Positions 35,432-46,901 are shown, counted from the first letter of the stretch. The stretch is 59,884 bases of DNA from Nitrospira sp. (GCA_005116895.1 SWDO01000001.1:384661-444544); one strand, 5' to 3'. Numbers and translations: made by a program. The notes: generated by a model not told the origin, from the letters alone.

Positions 35432-36394
35432 CTACCCGACGATGCTGGCTACCGGCTTTTTCGAGGATTCTATCTGGACCAGTTCCTTCGGCAAGAGAAA
35501 TTCGACGTCTTCCTCGATCACCGTGAGTTCTTCAACATCCGACGGTTCCGACGCTCTCAGGAATGCAACGACTTCCGTGACCAGGATTTCCGGAGCTGAC
35601 GCACCAGCCGCAATCCCGACTGCCTTGGCCCCTTGCAGCCACGCAGGATCAATATCGGCAGCTGAATCGATCAGGTACGACGGGATGCCGCATTGTTCCC
35701 CCAGTTCGCGCAGACGATTGGAATTGGAGCTGTTCGGTGACCCGATGACCAGAATGACATCCACCAGACGAGACAATTCCTTGACGGCATTCTGCCGGTT
35801 TTGCGTTGCGTAACAGATATCTTCCTGATGTGGCCCCTTGATGTTTGAAAACCGCTTGTGCAATGCGCCGACGATGTCACGACATTCATCGACACTCAGC
35901 GTCGTCTGTGTGACATACGACAGATTAGCGGTGTTGTCCACCTGCAGCTTTTCCACATCTTCCACCGAAGACACCAAATGAAACTTGTCGGGAACCTGGC
36001 CTAGCGTCCCGATCACTTCCGGGTGACCGGCGTGACCAATCAGAATTAATTCATACCCCTGGGTATAATCGCGGTTGACTTCGTTATGAACCTTGATCAC
36101 GAGCGGGCAGGTTGCATCAATCACGTGCAGACGACGATGATTCGCTTCTTCCCACACTGACTTCGCCACACCATGCGCACTAAAAATGACGACCGACCCC
36201 TCAGGCACTTCGTTCAACTCTTCCACAAAGACCGCGCCCTTTTGCCGGAGTGAGTTCACCACATGGCGGCTATGGACGATCTCGTGACGAACATAAATCG
36301 GAGCGCCGTACTTCTTGAGCGACAGATCCACGATATCGATCGCCCGATCGACACCAGCGCAAAACCCGCGGGGATTGGCGAGGTATATCTTCAT
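35432..36394 (-). CDS. ispH: 4-hydroxy-3-methylbut-2-enyl diphosphate reductase
   Basis: 320 residues. Cluster cysteines in GFCAGVDRA (near 13) and [11 protein letters not shown] (near 96), and the C-terminal [13 protein letters not shown] region holding the third. [22 protein letters not shown] is the conserved GxxHG/AHG block. It reduces HMBPP to IPP and DMAPP, the last MEP-pathway step. The ATG has AAGGAG about 17 bases upstream. It is separate from dxs-ispG but in the same window. Confidence 0.97.
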   Translation of the reverse strand: MKIYLANPRGFCAGVDRAIDIVDLSLKKYGAPIYVRHEIVHSRHVVNSLRQKGAVFVEELNEVPEGSVVIFSAHGVAKSVWEEANHRRLHVIDATCPLVIKVHNEVNRDYTQGYELILIGHAGHPEVIGTLGQVPDKFHLVSSVEDVEKLQVDNTANLSYVTQTTLSVDECRDIVGALHKRFSNIKGPHQEDICYATQNRQNAVKELSRLVDVILVIGSPNSSNSNRLRELGEQCGIPSYLIDSAADIDPAWLQGAKAVGIAAGASAPEILVTEVVAFLRASEPSDVEELTVIEEDVEFLLPKELVQIESSKKPVASIVG

Positions 36395-36880
36395 GGTTAG
36401 CGTAGCTCCTTAGGCTCAGATCCAGTATCTAGTCATGACCCCAGGATCGGTAGGTCACGATACGTCAGATCCACCGGCCTCGTCAACAGAATTGCCGTCG
36501 TCATTACCCTATACCCTTACAAACTGCTTTGCCAACTCCAGGTCTCGCATGAGTCTCGACCGACTCTTTCAATACCCCATAAACTCGATCTGTCGCTGCA
36601 CCAGTGATTTTGCAACCTGCTTAATAGTCAAAGTTCTCCGCATCTAACTCCTCTCAGCGAGCATCCATAATGCTACTGATATGGATGCTATTTTGACGAT
36701 CCCACCCGGACAGGTCTCAGCCAAAACGCTTTTGGGAGTCATGCTCACGCCTTTGAATAACAGACCTACTTTATGCCGCCATCACTCTGCTGACTTGACT
36801 CCCTCTACCACCCCCCCGTACGCTCAATCTCTGTCGAAACTTCTGCTCGTTGTTTCTTCTTGCGAAAGGAGACTGCCCAT
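36395..36880. other. Divergent intergenic region (about 490 bases)
   Basis: Between ispH (minus) and an unknown plus-strand gene. Short frames here lack coding signs. It presumably holds both promoters. A ribosome site AAAGGAG (36866-36871) precedes the gene at 36881. Confidence 0.45.
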
Positions 36881-37264
36881 ATGGCTCAACGACCTTTTCA
36901 AACGGGAGCTGTTGTCAATCTGAGTGATGGAGAAAGCGCCAAGGACGTCGTCGTCTGTACCGTTCCTGCTAGGAAACGATTCGATATCAAATTTCTTGGC
37001 ATCAATGGTTTCGGGCACCCGACTCAACCCCTCTTTTACGCGGTTCACGTGACGACACGCTCGAGAGTCGGTATCTATCCCATTGCGCTTACCGGTGTGT
37101 CTGAGATAGACGAGCCAGAGTTTCCCTCAAGATTTTTTGGAAGCCAAGAAGCGATTCTCTACGCGGATCCCAAGTCCAACCTCGTCTTTTCAGTCGCGCG
37201 CAAGGACACTGCTGGTAACGTACGGGTATTTATCGAATTCTGCGGGCTTCTCGTCGATGCGTGA
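36881..37264 (+). CDS. Small soluble protein, unknown
   Basis: 127 residues from the ATG at 36881, which has AAAGGAGA nine bases upstream; the longer frame from 36860 lies within the ribosome site. No signal or membrane segment. Beta-rich composition: GAVVNLSDGESAKDVVVCTVPARKRFDIKFL, YAVHVTTRSRVGIYPIAL and NVRVFIEFCGLLVD suggest a small jelly-roll or receptor-like beta-sandwich. No family is recognised. It stands alone between ispH and the PEP-CTERM gene. Confidence 0.65.
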   Translation: MAQRPFQTGAVVNLSDGESAKDVVVCTVPARKRFDIKFLGINGFGHPTQPLFYAVHVTTRSRVGIYPIALTGVSEIDEPEFPSRFFGSQEAILYADPKSNLVFSVARKDTAGNVRVFIEFCGLLVDA

Positions 37265-37443
37265 GCGATGAGCTGAGCAACGATGAACAGGGAGTCCCAA
37301 TGAAGAGGGGCAGATGCTATTGGGGAGCTGGTAGCAGTAGGGCAACGAGGACTATGCGCGTCAGACACTGATGGGATTGGAGCCCGATCCAGGTTTGGAT
37401 GCCACAATCAACTTAGGCAGATCGCTTCAGGGGAGACACGACA

Positions 37444-37477
37444 CGGGCTTGATCCCTCGATTGAGGAATCAAGCCCG
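37444..37477 (-). terminator. Hairpin downstream of the PEP-CTERM gene
   Basis: CGGGCTTGAT(C)CCTC pairs with GAGG(A)ATCAAGCCCG, with one internal mismatch and a 4-base loop. It lies 27 bases after the minus-strand stop at 37504. The T-run is weak, so termination is likely but not certain. On the plus strand it could also end the unknown gene's transcript at 37264. Confidence 0.55.
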
Positions 37478-37503
37478 GACTCTTTCAATAAAATGGTTCT
37501 CGC

Positions 37504-38190
37504 TTAAATCCTAGAACCCCGAAGATTTCTCAATCCTCCAGCTCCCAGGCCGACCAAAGAAATAATTCCAAGGCCGAACAACACAACCGCAGGCGGCAGC
37601 GGCACCGCCGTTAGCGCTAGACTACTGATCGATCCAACAAACACAGCCGGATTACGATCCTGATCCTGTACAAAAAGCCGCCATCTCCCAATATTCGTAT
37701 TCAGGGGATCCATTGTATTCACACTTGGTGGACCCTGGAGATTCGTACTTCCAAATAATCCTCCCCCCGGATGGTCCACACTAAGGTCAAAGCTAAATGG
37801 AGTAAAGTCACCCAGCGGACCACTGGTCGTGGTCGTTGTCGCGGCAGACGTCAGCGCCCAGCGATCAACAACACCACCCCCCAGTGGCTTGTTCTGGGAA
37901 ATCGTGATGGCATTGGCACCTGCTTCGAAGGTCGACGAGTACCCGACGATCCCTCCAAGATTCAGGGTAAAACCCGTCACTGCGTTATTATAGACGCCAG
38001 CACTCCCGCCCATCCCAGGGTTGAATTGAAATGTCCCGGAAACTGGGGCCAAAACCTCCGAGATGCCGTCGATGCTGCCGGTGAACGAATAGGATATGGA
38101 CGCCGCTTGCGCTCCAGCCATCGGCAGTGACAGGACACACAACGCAGCAACCGGCACAATGAACCGTCTCCTTAGCAACTGTTTCAACAT
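37504..38190 (-). CDS. PEP-CTERM sorting-domain protein
   Basis: 228 residues from the ATG at 38190 (GGAG about 15 bases upstream; an in-frame TTG at 38196 is the alternative). Signal peptide about 1-31 (RRRFIVPVAALCVLSLPMAGAQAA). The mature part is Gly/Ser/Thr-rich and beta-like, typical of secreted, exopolysaccharide-associated proteins. The C-terminus has the sorting motif VPLPPAVVLFGLG, a hydrophobic helix and an Arg-rich end (LRNLRGSRI). Exosortase (EpsH) cleaves such proteins at the outer surface; no exosortase gene is in this window. Its adhesive or matrix role is inferred from the family. Confidence 0.87.
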   Translation of the reverse strand: MLKQLLRRRFIVPVAALCVLSLPMAGAQAASISYSFTGSIDGISEVLAPVSGTFQFNPGMGGSAGVYNNAVTGFTLNLGGIVGYSSTFEAGANAITISQNKPLGGGVVDRWALTSAATTTTTSGPLGDFTPFSFDLSVDHPGGGLFGSTNLQGPPSVNTMDPLNTNIGRWRLFVQDQDRNPAVFVGSISSLALTAVPLPPAVVLFGLGIISLVGLGAGGLRNLRGSRI

Positions 38191-38727
38191 GGGCAAACAC
38201 CGCTCCTTCTAGAGGTTAGTAGACTAGGGATACGAACGAATGGAAACTATCCAGCAAATTTCAGACCACTCAGTGAGGTTTGCATGCCGCTGAAAACTAA
38301 AGAACTCTATTGTGGCTCACGACATTACTTGCATCCAGATTCCCACAACGATGTTCAATTTTGTATGAACCGTGTGCGGGCCGGCAAAAACTTCCCAGTA
38401 CCTCGCGTCATTCCAGATTGCAGTCGTTTCCACCAACAGGAGAGACCAGTTTCTCCTCCCTCGTCTCCCTAGTTTCAAGATTTCGCACCCCATATTCGAA
38501 TTGGCAAGAGAATCGGTCATCTCCCCGCAGTTTGAGAAAGCCTGAAAGGAACACGTTCTGGTAGAAAGAGTCCTCCAGAGGCAGAAAGTTCGCTTGCCGC
38601 ACTCGAAATTCGCCGATGCACAGATCTTGGTGATAGTCTGCACGGCTGATGGCGACTAGCCCATTACCCCGATACAGTGCCCATTCTCTTGACTCTCTCT
38701 CCCCTCCCCCGTACGCTCACAGTTCAT
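38191..38727. other. Divergent promoter region (about 540 bases)
   Basis: Between the PEP-CTERM gene (minus) and the response regulator (plus). No gene recognised. A frame at 38317-38643 on the minus strand has no coding features and is treated as chance. No clear Pho-box-like direct repeats are visible before the regulator. Confidence 0.45.
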
Positions 38728-39429
38728 ATGGGATTTTCCATGCACAAGAAAGTGCTCATCGTGGAAGACGAGCAGGACATCCTGCAGCTCGTGAAACACT
38801 ATTTAGAGAAAGAGGGGTTTCGACCGATCACCGCGATCAGTGGGCTCGACGCGCTGAAAAAAATCAAAGAGGAGAAACCTGATCTGGTCGTCCTCGATCT
38901 GATGTTGCCCGAGATGGATGGGCTCGAAGTCTGCAAACGCCTCCGCTCCGTTCCCGATACCGCCATGCTCCCGATCCTCATGCTCACGGCGAAAGCGGAA
39001 GAATCGGATACGATTGTCGGGCTGGAACTAGGGGCTGACGATTACGTCACCAAGCCGTTCAGCCCAAAAGCGCTGGTTGCACGTGTCAAAGCCCTGCTGC
39101 GTCGCATTGAGCGTGCCCCTGCTGATGGCCCAGATCTGCACCACTATGGTGCACTCACCATGAATCTGGCTCGGCATGAGGTCAGTCTCGGAAAACAAGA
39201 GGTGCCGTTGACGGCAAAGGAATTTGGCTTGCTTGAGCAGCTGCTTCGGCATCCTGGCCGTGTGTTAACCCGTGAAGTGCTGCTCAATGCCGTATGGGGC
39301 TACGACTACTACGGGACAACCAGAACGGTCGATGTGCACATCCGTCGGCTCAAGCAAAAACTGCCGCTCCTCGAAGACGCCATCGTGTCCATTAAATCAT
39401 TGGGCTACAAGCTGAAGGATCTCAACTGA
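38728..39429 (+). CDS. OmpR/PhoB-family response regulator
   Basis: 233 residues from the ATG at 38728; the ATG at 38740 is the other choice and no ribosome site decides between them. The receiver domain has acidic residues VEDEQD, phospho-acceptor Asp in VVLDLMLPEMDG, Thr in MLTAKAEES and Lys in YVTKPFSPK. The winged-helix DNA-binding domain (about 135-233) contains LTAKEFGLLEQLLRHPGRVLTREVL and TVDVHIRRLKQKL. It is followed after 5 bases by a sensor kinase gene, so it forms a two-component pair. PhoB-like by layout, but the true signal is unknown. Confidence 0.93.
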   Translation: MGFSMHKKVLIVEDEQDILQLVKHYLEKEGFRPITAISGLDALKKIKEEKPDLVVLDLMLPEMDGLEVCKRLRSVPDTAMLPILMLTAKAEESDTIVGLELGADDYVTKPFSPKALVARVKALLRRIERAPADGPDLHHYGALTMNLARHEVSLGKQEVPLTAKEFGLLEQLLRHPGRVLTREVLLNAVWGYDYYGTTRTVDVHIRRLKQKLPLLEDAIVSIKSLGYKLKDLN

Positions 39430-39434
39430 TCAGG

Positions 39435-40742
39435 ATGACGTGGTCGATTCGATGGAAAGTAACACTTGGCACGCTTGTGGCGGTTGCCTGTGGGCTACTG
39501 ATCGCCGGCGTGATGACGGTGCAGTCCCTGGAACATCGGCATCTCTCGCAATTCGGTGATGCGCTGGAGGCAAAAACCAAGCTTGTCGAATACGGCTTTC
39601 AACCGCTGTTCCACCCACCCTCCACCCATCCGACTCCGTCCGCCTTACAAGAGACGGCACGCGACCTCGGCAACCGAGCATCTGCTCGTGTGACGCTGGT
39701 CGCCGCAGACGGAACGGTGCTCGCCGATAGCACCGCACGAGATGCTGACGTGCCCGCTATTGAGAATGATAAATCTCGGCCAGAAATCCAACAGGCCCTT
39801 TCCACCGGACACGGAGAGGACATCCGCCCAAGTCATACCACCGGCGAACGCACCATGTATCGCGCTGTGCTGCTCCATCAGCCTCAGAATGCGGCACCGA
39901 TCGCCGTGCGCGTGGGCCTGCCCATGGTCATCGCCGACCGCGAGATTTCAGAATTGAAACAACGCTTATTTCTCGCGCTCGGAGTCGCCTTCCTCGTCGC
40001 CCTGATGCTCAGTGTCTGGTTAGCTCACAGCATAACCAGACCTCTCTCGGACATTGCATCGGCTGCCCGACAACTCAGTTCTGGCCATCAGACTATCCCG
40101 ATTCGAACAACCGCGCAGGATGAAGTCGGCATCCTGGCCACGACGCTGAATGACATGGCGAGCCAGCTGCATGCCAAGATCGACGAACTCTCGGAAGACC
40201 GCGCGCAGCTGCTTGCCGTACTCACATCGATGGTCGAAGGCGTCATGGTCCTGGACTATCGCGGCCACGTGCTGCAGATCAACCCGGCGTTGGAACGGAT
40301 GTTCGGCATCTCGCGCGTGGAAGCTCGAGGACGCCCCTGCGCCGAACTGTTCCGCCATCAACAGCTCAACGACCTCGTGACGACCATTCTACGATCACCC
40401 GCGCCGTACGAGGATGAAATCGTGCTCCCTCTGACGGGACGCTGCCTCCAGATCGAAGCCTCCCCGGCAGGGGGAGAACGGGAAAGCGAAGCCTGTATCG
40501 TGTTGGTGTTTCATGACATCACCGAACTACGGCGTCTGGAGAAGATACGCAAAGACTTTGTGGCGAATGTCTCCCATGAACTTCGAACTCCGCTCACCTC
40601 CATCAAAGGCTACGTGGAAGCTCTGCTGGACGGTGCCAAGGGCGTTCGATTACCGATGCTAAGCGGCTCTGATCGATCCCCAAGCGCTCAGCAACTTGCG
40701 ACAAGATTCGACCGTTCGCTTGGTGGAGAACAATCTGTTTGA
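39435..40742 (+). pseudogene. Sensor histidine kinase truncated in the HisKA domain
   Basis: Residues 1-402 are a normal PhoR-like kinase: membrane segment about 8-28, a periplasmic domain, a second segment (about 172-197) joined to HAMP (SITRPLSDIASAARQLS), PAS (about 255-365), and the start of HisKA with phospho-His381 (ANVSHELRTPLTS). After EALLDGAK (residue 402, base 40640) the sequence becomes the antisense of the FabH gene, giving 33 unrelated residues. The rest of HisKA and the whole HATPase domain are missing, so it cannot autophosphorylate as it stands. It is cut at the same base as the convergent FabH-like gene. Confidence 0.85.
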
Positions 40743-41493
40743 GATCTCTTGGACCGACGCCAAATTCTTTCAAGATCTCCTGCACAGCCTGTTCAATCCG
40801 GCGAATGGCTATCCGAAAGAGCGCCGCTCCCTGCATCCGAAGCGAGTGCTCCCGCTTGCGCAGTGTGTCGGAAGACACGGGCATCCGTGATCCTCCACCG
40901 GGGAGCCGAATGAGTCCATGATGGGCTCCATCGGCATACAACCTGATCCCCAGAATCCCTCGCCACTCAGAAGTGCCATCCTCTTCACCCCGCAGTATGA
41001 CGGCACCGGCCCCGTCGCCGAACAACAGCGCCGTCGCGTCATCCTGAGGATCGAGCGATCGAGACTTGACCTCTGAGGCCACCACCAGACAGGTCTTGGC
41101 TTGCCCGCTCTGAATCATGGCCTGGGCCATGGAGAGCCCGTACAAGAAGCCCGAGCAGGAGGCAGACACATCAAACGCCCCCACTTGCCGACATCCCAAT
41201 CCTCGTTGGACCAAGCAAGCCGTTGAAGGGAACGCCATGTCCGGAGAGGTTGTGGAAAGAATGATGGCATCGATTGAAGAAGGTGCACAATCTGCGGCAT
41301 CAAGTGCACGACGGCCCGCCTCGACGGCCATATCGGAAGACGCCTCGTGATCGCCGGCCCAATGACGTGTCTGAATACCAGTCAGCCGGTAGATCTGGGC
41401 CGGGGATACCCCTAGCGTAGGAGCAATCTCTTCATTCGAGACAATCCTGGAGGGGAGATAGCTACCTGTTCCAATGATTCTTGAACGAATCAT
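40603..41493 (-). pseudogene. FabH-like 3-oxoacyl-ACP synthase III truncated at its C-terminus
   Basis: 296 residues from the ATG at 41493. Family features: catalytic Cys in DVSASCSGFLYGL, His in VLHQANGRILSQV, and GDGAGAVIL. It should continue VIERYGNTSAAS..., where Asn is the third catalytic residue, to about 325 residues. After VIER (base 40642) it reads antisense kinase sequence (PWHRPAELPRSL) and stops. The catalytic Asn and the last about 40 residues are lost, so it is inactive as read. FabH condenses acetyl-CoA with malonyl-ACP. It is divergent from the BamD-like gene. Confidence 0.85.
40640..40642. other. Sharp junction joining two truncated convergent genes
   Basis: Left of 40641 the sequence is an intact kinase reading frame; right of it, an intact FabH frame on the other strand. 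There is no spacer and at most one shared base. It is a blunt deletion, an inversion or an assembly join. Confidence 0.7.
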
Positions 41494-41615
41494 GACCGCC
41501 AAACACCGTCCATTCCTCGCGAAAATGCTCACACTTGCGATGTGCGGCGGGATTATAGGGAGTGGAAAGAGGCAGGTCAACCAAACCGCTCCTACATTGC
41601 TTTTAGCCCGTATCC

Positions 41616-42617
41616 TTGCTATGTATTAACGGTATGTGCCTTCATTCCATCGATAACATTGCTCATCGAGCCTCACGATCATCCAGACTTCGTCTGGCTT
41701 TCTATCTCGGTATCGGTTCACTGTTCATCACGTCGTGTGCCGGCGATATCGGCACACATGACGTACGAAGCGGGATCAAGAAGGTGTTCAGCGGCACAGA
41801 CGAGCAAATTTTTCTCGGAGATACTGTTGAGAACCATTACCACCCCAACATCATCATGAAGCGGGGAGAGGCCTATTTCGAAAAAGAGGAGTATGCGGAG
41901 GCCTTAGTCGAGTACAAACACTTTCTGGAGCTCCATCGCAATCACATCCTGGCTCCATACGCAGCATTTAGGATCGGGGAAATTCATGTCAAGATGGCGA
42001 AGACCATCGATCGTGATCCTGAACCGATGCACAAAGCCATCACTGCATTCGAGCAGATGAGAAAAGAGTTCCCCGGTAGCCGCTATGATAGCCAGGCGCT
42101 GCAGAAGCTCGATGAGTGCCATGATTGGATCGCGCAGATGCATCTCTTCGTGGGACAATTCTATTACCGGCGGGGCTCCTACCTTGCTGCGACGCATCGG
42201 TTTCAGCAAATTCTAAAGGCCTATCCTGATAAGCCTATCGCCGCAGAAGCCCTGTATTCCCTTGCGAAGGCGTACCATGAAATGGGCGCCGACGATTGGG
42301 CCAGGGAGAATCTCATCGTCTTAGTGGACAAGTATCCGAACAGTACCGCCTCAGGGGCCGGAAAAGGCTTGCTGGAGAAAATCGGTGGGGCCCAACCAAA
42401 TACGCTCCTCGCGCAAAAATCGGAATCTGTTCCCTTCTCCGATGCAGGCCCAGGGATGGTCCGAAGCAACCGACCGGCCGTTAGTCCATCGCCCGCTCCA
42501 ACAGTCATGGGAACACTCGGCATTTCTCCATCACTCGAATCTTTCAGCACGTCCGCTTCTACTGCCACGACACTGAGTCAAGGCTTTACAGCCTGCCGTC
42601 TCGGCGCCTGGTGCTGA
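41616..42617 (+). CDS. BamD-like outer-membrane lipoprotein with TPR repeats
   Basis: 333 residues (the ATG at 41634 is an alternative start). Signal region about 25-40 ending in a lipobox, LFITSC, so it is a lipoprotein. TPR-type helices follow: RGEAYFEKEEYAEALVEYKHFLELHRNH, YAAFRIGEIHVKMAKTID, KAITAFEQMRKEFPGSRY, VGQFYYRRGSYLAATHRFQQILKAYPD and EALYSLAKAYHEMG. This is the BamD (YfiO) repeat pattern; BamD works with BamA to fold outer-membrane barrels. The C-terminal 60 residues are Ser/Pro-rich and low complexity, which is longer than usual. BamD assignment is probable; other TPR lipoproteins remain possible. Confidence 0.82.
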   Translation: MLCINGMCLHSIDNIAHRASRSSRLRLAFYLGIGSLFITSCAGDIGTHDVRSGIKKVFSGTDEQIFLGDTVENHYHPNIIMKRGEAYFEKEEYAEALVEYKHFLELHRNHILAPYAAFRIGEIHVKMAKTIDRDPEPMHKAITAFEQMRKEFPGSRYDSQALQKLDECHDWIAQMHLFVGQFYYRRGSYLAATHRFQQILKAYPDKPIAAEALYSLAKAYHEMGADDWARENLIVLVDKYPNSTASGAGKGLLEKIGGAQPNTLLAQKSESVPFSDAGPGMVRSNRPAVSPSPAPTVMGTLGISPSLESFSTSASTATTLSQGFTACRLGAWC

Positions 42618-42742
42618 TCTAGCCGGTTACCTGCCACCATACGGCAATCGATACCGTATCTCCGCTGGATCAGTGGAGATGGGAGTGATTTGATCCAGAT
42701 TGACCGTGAGCTGACGGCTGGTTGCTGAAAGCTGATGGTTAT

Positions 42743-43489
42743 CTACTGGCCGAAATACCAGCCGATCCCATATCGCTCCAAGAAGCTTGTCACCATCGTG
42801 AGTGAATTGGCATAGATCATCACGCCGACTAGGATCAGCAGCACTCCACTCACCGTTGAGACGCCCCACAGATAGACACGTACTTCCTTGAAATAGGCGA
42901 GAAACCGATCGACGCCCAATGCCGTGAGGAACAGCGGCAAGCCCAACCCCAACGAATAAAAGGTCAGCAACACGACTCCACTAAGAAGAGAGTCGGTCGT
43001 GCTGGCATAGAGAAGAATGGACCCCAGTACCGGCCCGACACAGGGAGTCCAACCGGCAGCGAAGGCGACGCCGATCAAAAATGACCCCAGGTACCCGGCT
43101 GGTCTATTCCGAAATTGATACCGCTGCTCCATCTTGAGAAATTTCAAGTTCAGAATTCCGAGCAGATAGAGCCCAAACACAATAATCAACACGCCACCGA
43201 TACGACGGATGAGATCTTGATAGGTGATCAGGATCTGACCGAGAAAACTCGCCGAAGCCCCGAATGCAATAAAGACCGATGAAAACCCCCCGATGAATAA
43301 CAAGGAGTTCACGATGATGGCCTTCCTAAACTTCACCCGTTCGGACACATCGGTCAACTGCTCGACGGACAGGCCGGTAATGTAGGAAATATAGCTCGGC
43401 ACCAGCGGCAACACGCATGGGGATACAAACGAAAGAAGCCCCGCTGAAAAAGCGGCAATGAGCGAAATCTGTGGGATGGATTGTGTCAT
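42743..43489 (-). CDS. ccdA: Cytochrome c biogenesis protein CcdA (DsbD-like)
   Basis: 248 residues with six membrane segments. The redox cysteines are in SFVSPCVLPLVPSY (near 27) and AAGWTPCVGPVLG (near 150), the conserved pair that carries electrons across the inner membrane to the apocytochrome c thioredoxin. It lies 2 bases after the TlpA/ResA gene, so the two form a reducing pair. This fits the many c-type cytochromes in the window (six CxxCH sites at 3.5-15 kb and one at 53.7 kb). Confidence 0.94.
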   Translation of the reverse strand: MTQSIPQISLIAAFSAGLLSFVSPCVLPLVPSYISYITGLSVEQLTDVSERVKFRKAIIVNSLLFIGGFSSVFIAFGASASFLGQILITYQDLIRRIGGVLIIVFGLYLLGILNLKFLKMEQRYQFRNRPAGYLGSFLIGVAFAAGWTPCVGPVLGSILLYASTTDSLLSGVVLLTFYSLGLGLPLFLTALGVDRFLAYFKEVRVYLWGVSTVSGVLLILVGVMIYANSLTMVTSFLERYGIGWYFGQ

Positions 43490-43491
43490 GG

Positions 43492-44094
43492 CTACGACTT
43501 CATCAGTTCATGAATAAGGTCACGGGCCTCCGGAGAGGCCCAATCACGTGCACCGAAAATCTTTTGTCGCACAATGCCTCGACGATCGACCATAAAGGTG
43601 ATCGGAATCGAACGGGCCCCATACGTCAGGCCTACGCGATATTCCGAGTCATGAAGAATAGGAAACGTGAACCCCATTTCTCGCTGAAACGGACGGGTGA
43701 TCGCCGCGCCCTGTTGATCCGTCGACACGGCCAAGATCTCGAACTCCCTTCGCGGCAACGTGCGGTACAGCTGTTCCATCGCCGGCATCTCGACACGGCA
43801 TGGTCCACACCAGGTCGCCCAAAAATTTAGCAGGACGACTTTCCCTCTGAGCTGAGACAAGCTTACAGCGTTACCGGCAAGATCCCGCAACATAAAGTTC
43901 GGTGCTTCGTCACCAACTTGGACAACCCCACGCTCGAAGCCTGGCCGTGTCTTCGGTTGGGGTGATTCTGCCTCGGAAAACGATGCCGCGCAAAACACAC
44001 CGACTGCCATGAAGGTGAACACCAACGCCGCTCGATGAAGCGTCATGTTGATACACGGATGGGCACCGTCTTCGTCTGCCGTCAATATAGCCAT
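43492..44094 (-). CDS. TlpA/ResA-type thiol-disulfide oxidoreductase
   Basis: 200 residues from the ATG at 44094; a GTG at 44109 and an ATG at 44046 are alternatives and no ribosome site decides. An N-terminal signal or anchor (about 18-40) is followed by a thioredoxin fold with WATWCGPCRVEMPAMEQ, the redox CxxC, and FTFPILHDSEYRVGLTYGARSIPITFMVDRRG (cis-Pro after IP). It reduces disulfides in apocytochromes c in the periplasm, receiving electrons from CcdA, encoded downstream with 2 bases between them. ResA/CcsX type is inferred from this pairing. Confidence 0.9.
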   Translation of the reverse strand: MAILTADEDGAHPCINMTLHRAALVFTFMAVGVFCAASFSEAESPQPKTRPGFERGVVQVGDEAPNFMLRDLAGNAVSLSQLRGKVVLLNFWATWCGPCRVEMPAMEQLYRTLPRREFEILAVSTDQQGAAITRPFQREMGFTFPILHDSEYRVGLTYGARSIPITFMVDRRGIVRQKIFGARDWASPEARDLIHELMKS

Positions 44095-44360
44095 GGTCAC
44101 TTCAAACACACTCTCTTACTCAGCCATCGGCAGATTTTCATGCTGCTGAGGGTATGTTACAAGTCCGCAAAAACCTGAGTCAAGCAAGCGGCAAGTGACA
44201 AATTTCTTCCCCTACGATCGAAGTGATGGACAAAGCCGACTGATCTCTCTAGAATTGCCAAGGTTTGTGCGGGGTCTGTCACTCGGCACCACTCGTCACA
44301 TCCACAATCAGCAAACACAGCAACGCTGGCTTTTCATAAACCTGAACCCACGAGGGGCAC

Positions 44361-45509
44361 ATGCGAGACAATTTCTTATTTACTTCGGAATCGGTCACTG
44401 AAGGACACCCGGATAAGATTGCCGATCAGATTTCCGACGGTATCTTGGATGCCATCATTGCGCAGGATAAATATTCCCGCGTCGCCTGCGAAACCATCCT
44501 GACCACTGGGATCGCCCTGGTAGCCGGCGAAATCTCAACCAAGGCGTATGTTGAAATCCCGGATATTATCCGTGATGTCATCAAGGACGTCGGCTATTGC
44601 GATGCATCGTGGGGATTCGACTATCATACGTGCTCGGTGCTCACCGCTATCCACCAGCAATCTCCTGATATCTCGATGGGCGTGGATTCCGGAGGAGCCG
44701 GTGATCAGGGCCTGATGTTCGGCTACGCCACCAATGAAACGGATGAACTCATGCCGATGCCCATCGTCTTGGCCCACCGGTTGACCAAACGTCTGGCAGA
44801 GGTGCGCAAGAAGAACATTCTCAAGTGGGTGCGGCCCGACGGCAAATCCCAAGTGACGGTCGAGTACAAAAACGGCAAGCCCGTGCGAATCGATACGATC
44901 GTCGTCTCCACACAGCACAGCCCCGATGTCACCAGCAAGCAGATCGAGCGTGACATCATGGAAAAAGTCATTAAACCCGTGATGCCGAAAGGTCTCTACG
45001 TTCCAACCAGCGTGAAGCATCACATTAACCCCACCGGACGTTTCGTCGTCGGCGGCCCGATGGGGGACACGGGCCTCACAGGCCGGAAAATTATCGTCGA
45101 TACCTACGGCGGACATGGCAGTCATGGCGGCGGTGCATTCTCAGGCAAGGATCCCACAAAGGTGGACCGATCCGCCTCGTATATGGCTCGCTATATCGCC
45201 AAGAATCTCGTCGCCGCCGGCTTGGCCGGCAAGTGTGAAGTGCAACTGGCCTACGCAATCGGGGTTGCCGATCCGGTGTCTGTCCTCGTCGACACCAAGG
45301 GCACTGAAAAGGTGTCGGTCGATATTCTCGATAAGCTCGTGCGCAAACATTTCCCCATGACTCCCCGGGGCATCATCGATCACCTCAAGCTCCGAAGACC
45401 GATTTTCAGAAAGACCGCTGCCTATGGCCATTTCGGTCGCACCGAGCCTGAATTTACATGGGAGAAAACCGATAAGGCGAAGACCTTGCGCAAGGACGCC
45501 GGGCTGTAA
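44361..45509 (+). CDS. metK: S-adenosylmethionine synthetase
   Basis: 382 residues, the standard length. It opens with [27 protein letters not shown], has [12 protein letters not shown], and contains the phosphate loop [23 protein letters not shown]. The ATG has CGAGGGG about 9 bases upstream. It makes SAM from methionine and ATP for methyltransferases and radical SAM enzymes such as HpnH. ahcY follows 126 bases downstream, separated by a strong stem (45532-45568). No SAM or SAH riboswitch is recognised in the 250-base upstream region. Confidence 0.98.
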   Translation: MRDNFLFTSESVTEGHPDKIADQISDGILDAIIAQDKYSRVACETILTTGIALVAGEISTKAYVEIPDIIRDVIKDVGYCDASWGFDYHTCSVLTAIHQQSPDISMGVDSGGAGDQGLMFGYATNETDELMPMPIVLAHRLTKRLAEVRKKNILKWVRPDGKSQVTVEYKNGKPVRIDTIVVSTQHSPDVTSKQIERDIMEKVIKPVMPKGLYVPTSVKHHINPTGRFVVGGPMGDTGLTGRKIIVDTYGGHGSHGGGAFSGKDPTKVDRSASYMARYIAKNLVAAGLAGKCEVQLAYAIGVADPVSVLVDTKGTEKVSVDILDKLVRKHFPMTPRGIIDHLKLRRPIFRKTAAYGHFGRTEPEFTWEKTDKAKTLRKDAGL

Positions 45510-45531
45510 GCGTCCGAAGTGTAGAATATCG

Positions 45532-45568
45532 GCAAAGGGGGACGGGTTCTCCACCCGTCCCCCTTTGC
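45532..45568 (+). terminator. 15-bp perfect hairpin between metK and ahcY
   Basis: GCAAAGGGGGACGGG and its exact inverse with a 7-base loop, 22 bases after the metK stop. No T-run follows (ATGATGGGG), so transcription may read through, with partial termination or transcript protection. Confidence 0.65.
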
Positions 45569-45599
45569 ATGATGGGGCATGATAACCATTAACCATTGA

Positions 45600-46895
<1,296 letters not shown>

Positions 46896-46901
46896 AGAGC
46901 A

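Noticed and set aside
44110..44360. Possible SAM/SAH riboswitch before metK
   Set aside because: None of the conserved SAM-I, SAM-II or SAH core sequences is found; only a normal promoter-sized spacer.
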